The notes beneath the pieces are model-generated. The model did not search any database and was not told the origin of the DNA. It worked only from the letters and a program-made list of their open reading frames with translations. Below, one piece after another: positions 60,837-64,000 of a stretch of 64,000 nt of DNA (position 1 is its first letter; every line of letters starts with the position of its first letter). The position numbers and the translations under genes are program-made. The stretch is taken from NCBI GenBank assembly GCA_963682025.1, contig OY821517.1, forward strand, positions 95,897,946 through 95,961,945. Reading direction: 5' to 3'. Source of the stretch: Cordilura impudica. Its lineage: Eukaryota > Arthropoda > Insecta > Diptera > Scathophagidae.

Positions 60837-62598
60837 GTTTTTTATATATTTTTGGTGGGCGTGGCACCTCCCACACAAAGTAAATTTTTAATATCATATA
60901 TATTGAGTACTATGATTGGGAGCGCTTTTTAAATTTGTGTGAGGTCACCTATTGTTAATGGGAGTGATCGGATAATTGGGAGTGGAACCTCCCATACAAG
61001 TAATAATTCAATATTATATATCTCGAGTACTGTAATAGAGAGAGTTTTTCAAATTTGTCTGATGTCACCTATTATTAATGTGAGTAGTCGGACAAAAAAT
61101 GGGCAGGATCAGCCCAATAGGCGTGCCACCTGCCAAACAACGTAAACATAAAATGCCATATATCTGGAGTACTGTAATAGTGAGAGTATTGGGACTCTCT
61201 GTGAGCCCATAAGTTGTTCATGTGATCAGTTAGACAAAAAATGGGCGTGATAGGAGCAGTGGGCGTGGCACCGCCCGTACAAAGTAAATATATGATATCA
61301 TATAACTGGTGTATTAAAAAGAGAAACTTTGACACTTTGCACGACCCCATCAGATCTTATTATGAGTACTCGGACAAAAAATTGGCGGGTTCACACCAAT
61401 GGTCGTGGCACTCCCCATGCAAAGTAACTATTTAATGTCATATATCTGTAGTACTGTAAAAGAGAGGGCTTTATGGCTTTGCGTGAGCCCAAAGGTTCTT
61501 TGTATGATTAGTCGAACAAATAAATTCACGTGATCGAAGCAGTGGGCGTAGCACCGCCCATGCAAAGTAGATATCTAATATCATATAAAGCGCCCGCCCC
61601 GGTAGGTGAGTAGGTAGCGTGCTCGTATATCATGCTGGGGTCGTGGGTTCGATTCCCACCAGAGGCTTTGGTCTGTCGCTGCAAAAAACTAACCAAATCC
61701 GGCTTATCCCTGGACTCAAAAGTTAGAATCTGCAGACAATCCACTACGCTTCGCGTAACTAGGCTTAAAAATTGGGCGGGATGGGATTAGTTAGCGTGGC
61801 ACCTCCTTTATAAAAAAATATGAAATACTACGAAAGCGAGTCTTTTGACAAGTACATTAGTTATCAATGTGATTTGTCGTGGAAAATATATCGCCAAAAT
61901 CAAAAATCGCCAAACCCGAAAATCGCGGAAAATAAAAATCGCCCAAAAAACAAAAATGGGCAAAAAAATTTGCAAATGATATTTTAAGTTCAACGCCAAT
62001 AGTTAAGTGTTGCCAGATCTAATTTGGAAAATCCATGTTCTTCTCACGGGCAGCTACGTGTACCTGGTTCCAGGGTAGGAACGCCGAAAAATCTGATAAA
62101 TGTTGTACGGCATGAAAAAACAAAAAACATTGTATATCAGCAAGTATCGAAATAAAAAAAACTATACTAATACTCTATACTAGCATAATAAAGAGGTAAT
62201 GTGTGTTTGTAATCTCCGTAACTACTCATCTGATCTTCCTAAAATTTTCACAGAGTCTTACTGCGGATATGGGAAGTGCTACAGGCTGTATTTTTTTTAA
62301 ATATTTTTGGTGGGCGTGACACCTCCCATACAAAGTAAATTTTTAATATAATATATATATTAAGTACTATGATAGAGAAACCTTTGCAAATTTGTCTCAG
62401 GTCATCTATTATTAACGTGAGTAGTCAGACAAAAAAATGGGCGGGATTGGACAAATGCGCGAGGCACCCCCGTACAAACTTAATATTAAATGTGATATAA
62501 CTTAATTACTGTAATAGTGAGAGCCTTAGGACGTTGCGTGGGCCCTTTCATTACGATTCGGGGGGAGGGTGAAGCGAAGCACACAGGGTTACATCTAG
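60837..62598 (+). mobile_element. H2b Helitron-like element, right fragment
   Basis: Continues the H2 array (GGGCGTGGCACCTCCCA units), the 'gccaaaatcaaaaat' repeat, the internal second start (TCTATACTAGCATAAT, about 62173), and ends with GGTGAAGCGAAGCACAC and CTAG (62595-62598) before T. It has the same compound junction as H2a. Confidence 0.85.
61590..61770 (+). mobile_element. tRNA-derived SINE inside H2b
   Basis: The B box GGTTCGATTCC (61646-61656) is perfect and an A-box-like GGTAGGTGAGTAGG lies about 40 bp upstream (61601). The tail is tRNA-unrelated. H2a lacks this sequence at the same place, and about 80 bp of H2 is missing where it joins. It would be transcribed by RNA polymerase III and copied by a LINE. 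Confidence 0.75.
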
Positions 62599-62697
62599 TA
62601 TGTTATAAAAATGCCGCCTAGATATTAGTGCAAACGTAAAACCGATGAGGAGGATACCAAAAATTGGCACAGCCAAATCTAATACTCTTACTTGTTT
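62599..62697 (+). repeat. Outer S-family repeat, right end
   Basis: After the H2b CTAG|T the sequence runs through 'aggataccaaaaattggcacagcc' to ACTCTTACTTG before a T run, the S-type 3' end. Confidence 0.65.
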
Positions 62698-62924
62698 TTA
62701 TTTCTTTTTCAATAATTTTTTTTAAAATTTGCTGGAGTAAATTGTGACTGCATAAATTGTTAGTTTTTGAAACTTCGAATCTTAAATAATAATTTGAAAA
62801 AAATATTTACAATTACAATTACAATTTCAATTACAGCACTGGTACTTCTTTCACTTATTTATTATTATTATATAAGGATAATAAAAATAAAATTATTGGT
62901 ATCTTAAAAAAGAATAATTTTCCG

Positions 62925-63536
62925 ATGAAAACAATTTTAGAGCTAATTAAATACACAAAAATAAAGAAAAGACACAGAAAAGAGGATGAACCACCAAAGA
63001 TCTACAAATCAGTAACGTACATTCCAAGTCTGTCGGAGAGAATAATAAACTCAGACATTTATGATAAAAATCAATACGATATAGCACTTAAAACATGCAA
63101 TACAGTTAATAAGTTGTTCAGTAAAACAAAAACAAAACTTAAAAATGAAGAAAATTCAACTGTGATATATAAAATCAACTGTGAAGGAGACGGGTCCAAC
63201 ATATGCAACAATGTATATGTTGGTACCACAACAACAAAATTAAAAACACGACTCTCTTGCCATAAATCAGATCATAAGGCAACACATAGACCACTTGAGC
63301 AAAAAACAGCGATCGCGGCTCATAGCACTATAACTTGTCACACCCCTAATTTTACAGATGTGAGCATTTTACAACAAGAGAGCAACTATGCAAAGAGATA
63401 CATTTTTGGAATGCTACACATAATTAACACACCGACAAAAAAGAAACTCAACTATAAAACAGACACTGACCACTGCTCAAGTGTATATAGACACACGGTA
63501 AACAAATATCGACTGCTTAAACAGAAAACTAGTTGA
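62925..63536 (+). pseudogene. Penelope-like ORF C-terminus with GIY-YIG endonuclease
   Basis: 203 residues, open to TGA 63534-63536. The frame extends upstream to about 62860 (KDNKNKIIGILKKNNFPM), so the ATG is internal. Residues 30-45 (VTYIPSLSERI) and 63-71 (KLFSKTKTK) are the usual stretch between RT and endonuclease. The GIY-YIG core is VIYKINC (80-86) and VYVG (97-100), followed by KLKTRLSCHKSDHK. In this class the domain nicks target DNA for priming. Near the end KRYIFGMLHI has Gly where other members usually have the catalytic Glu, so it is probably inactive. The RT part is missing. Confidence 0.8.
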
Positions 63537-63689
63537 AATAAGATAACAAATAAGAAAGGACGTTTTCAACTCCACGCTTCATTAAAAGATAATTAAAAAG
63601 TATGTAATCATCAATTTTTGTATTTTGATAAATCATTTAATGTGAGAATTAAAAAAAAAAATATTTTAATTGTATTATTGTTTTTAGTT

Positions 63690-63735
63690 CTTCCTGAAGA
63701 TGAACAGCGAAGCTGTTCGAAATATCGAAAATATA
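63690..63735 (+). other. Hammerhead-like hairpin in PLE tail
   Basis: CTGAAGATGA (63694-63703), a stem ACAGC...GCTGT with GAAG loop, then CGAAA (63718-63722). It resembles the hammerhead core CTGATGA...GAAA but has three extra bases, so it is probably not active. Confidence 0.3.
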
Positions 63736-63770
63736 ATAAATATTTAAAAATAAAACATTAAAATTTGAAT

Positions 63771-64000
63771 TTTATTTTTAATTGATGACCTTAAGCCTAC
63801 CTAAGTAAACCCCATCGCTACTAAGCTCCCAAGTTTTTCCAGTTTCATTCCTTAAAAACCATAAATTTTGAAAGTTTTTCGAATTTTTAATAAGTAATTG
63901 ATAGTTTTTTTTAAATATCAATCTTCTGTATACTATCTTTATCCTGATGTTGCTAGAGTTATTTAAAATTAATGTGTTTGAATATTTATGCTGACCTTGG
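63771..64000. other. Unassigned sequence
   Basis: Nothing recognised to the end of the window. Confidence 0.4.

Larger units (their letters stand above)
62850..63770 (+). mobile_element. 5'-truncated Penelope-like element
   Basis: Holds the linker and GIY-YIG part of a Penelope-like ORF with no RT in front, then a 3' region with CCTGAAGATGAACAGCGAAG and TTCGAAATATCGAA near 63693-63728, the kind of hairpin seen near PLE ends. Confidence 0.75.

Noticed and set aside
61590..61665. Possible functional tRNA gene
   Set aside because: A and B boxes are present, but the sequence does not fold into a full cloverleaf with an acceptor stem by eye, and a tRNA-unrelated tail follows; a SINE fits better.

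Overview
This is an AT-rich, intergenic-type stretch of a fly genome. It is probably a brachyceran dipteran and plausibly a calyptrate; this is inferred from the mix of transposon families and the very short introns. I found no intact host gene, rRNA or true tRNA gene. Nearly everything recognisable is a mobile element, a broken transposon gene, or a fusion or nest of these. Bacterial features (operons, RBS, terminators) do not apply.

Layout. 1-5.0 kb: a degraded I-clade-like LINE with ORF1 tail, endonuclease, reverse transcriptase and RNase H, carrying a 775-bp 'family A' repeat inside ORF1. 5.1-10.1 kb: family A copies, a GC-richer island and a small ORF tail. 10.2-12.9 kb: element T1, an old TIR-bounded element with a broken, intron-containing gene of an uncharacterised multi-copy family. 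13.4-20.2 kb: another family A copy, then two Helitron-like H1 elements separated by a dead piggyBac element. 21.5-28.1 kb: a mariner-type remnant, then a 1.5-kb tandem duplication in which one copy holds Helitron-like H2 and the other holds a family A element, so each copy supplies the empty site for the other; a LINE tail follows. 28.6-31.1 kb: H1. 31.7-34.8 kb: T2, a clearer TIR-bounded relative of T1. 35.3-40.5 kb: two H1 elements joined head to tail with no base between them. 42-43.7 kb: another uncharacterised transposon-like gene split by a TIR element. 49.5-51.4 kb: two Tc1/mariner remnants. 51.6-54.6 kb: H1. 55.4-62.7 kb: a jockey-like LINE remnant followed by a four-level nest (S element, H2 within it, a second S and a tRNA-derived SINE within H2). 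62.9-63.8 kb: a truncated Penelope-like element with a GIY-YIG domain.

The two strongest points are these. (1) T1 and T2 look like members of a poorly described DNA transposon group: long TIRs bound a gene with a D-D-E-like set of acidic positions. (2) H1 and H2 are non-autonomous rolling-circle (Helitron-type) elements. They begin TC, end CTAG after a GC hairpin, sit between A and T, show no target duplication at an empty/filled pair, and in one case form an exact head-to-tail dimer. Families A and S behave like Helentron/DINE-type elements inserted in T tracts. Autonomous Helitron proteins (Rep/helicase) are not in the window. All family names (A, S, H1, H2, T1, T2, D, M1) are labels used only here.
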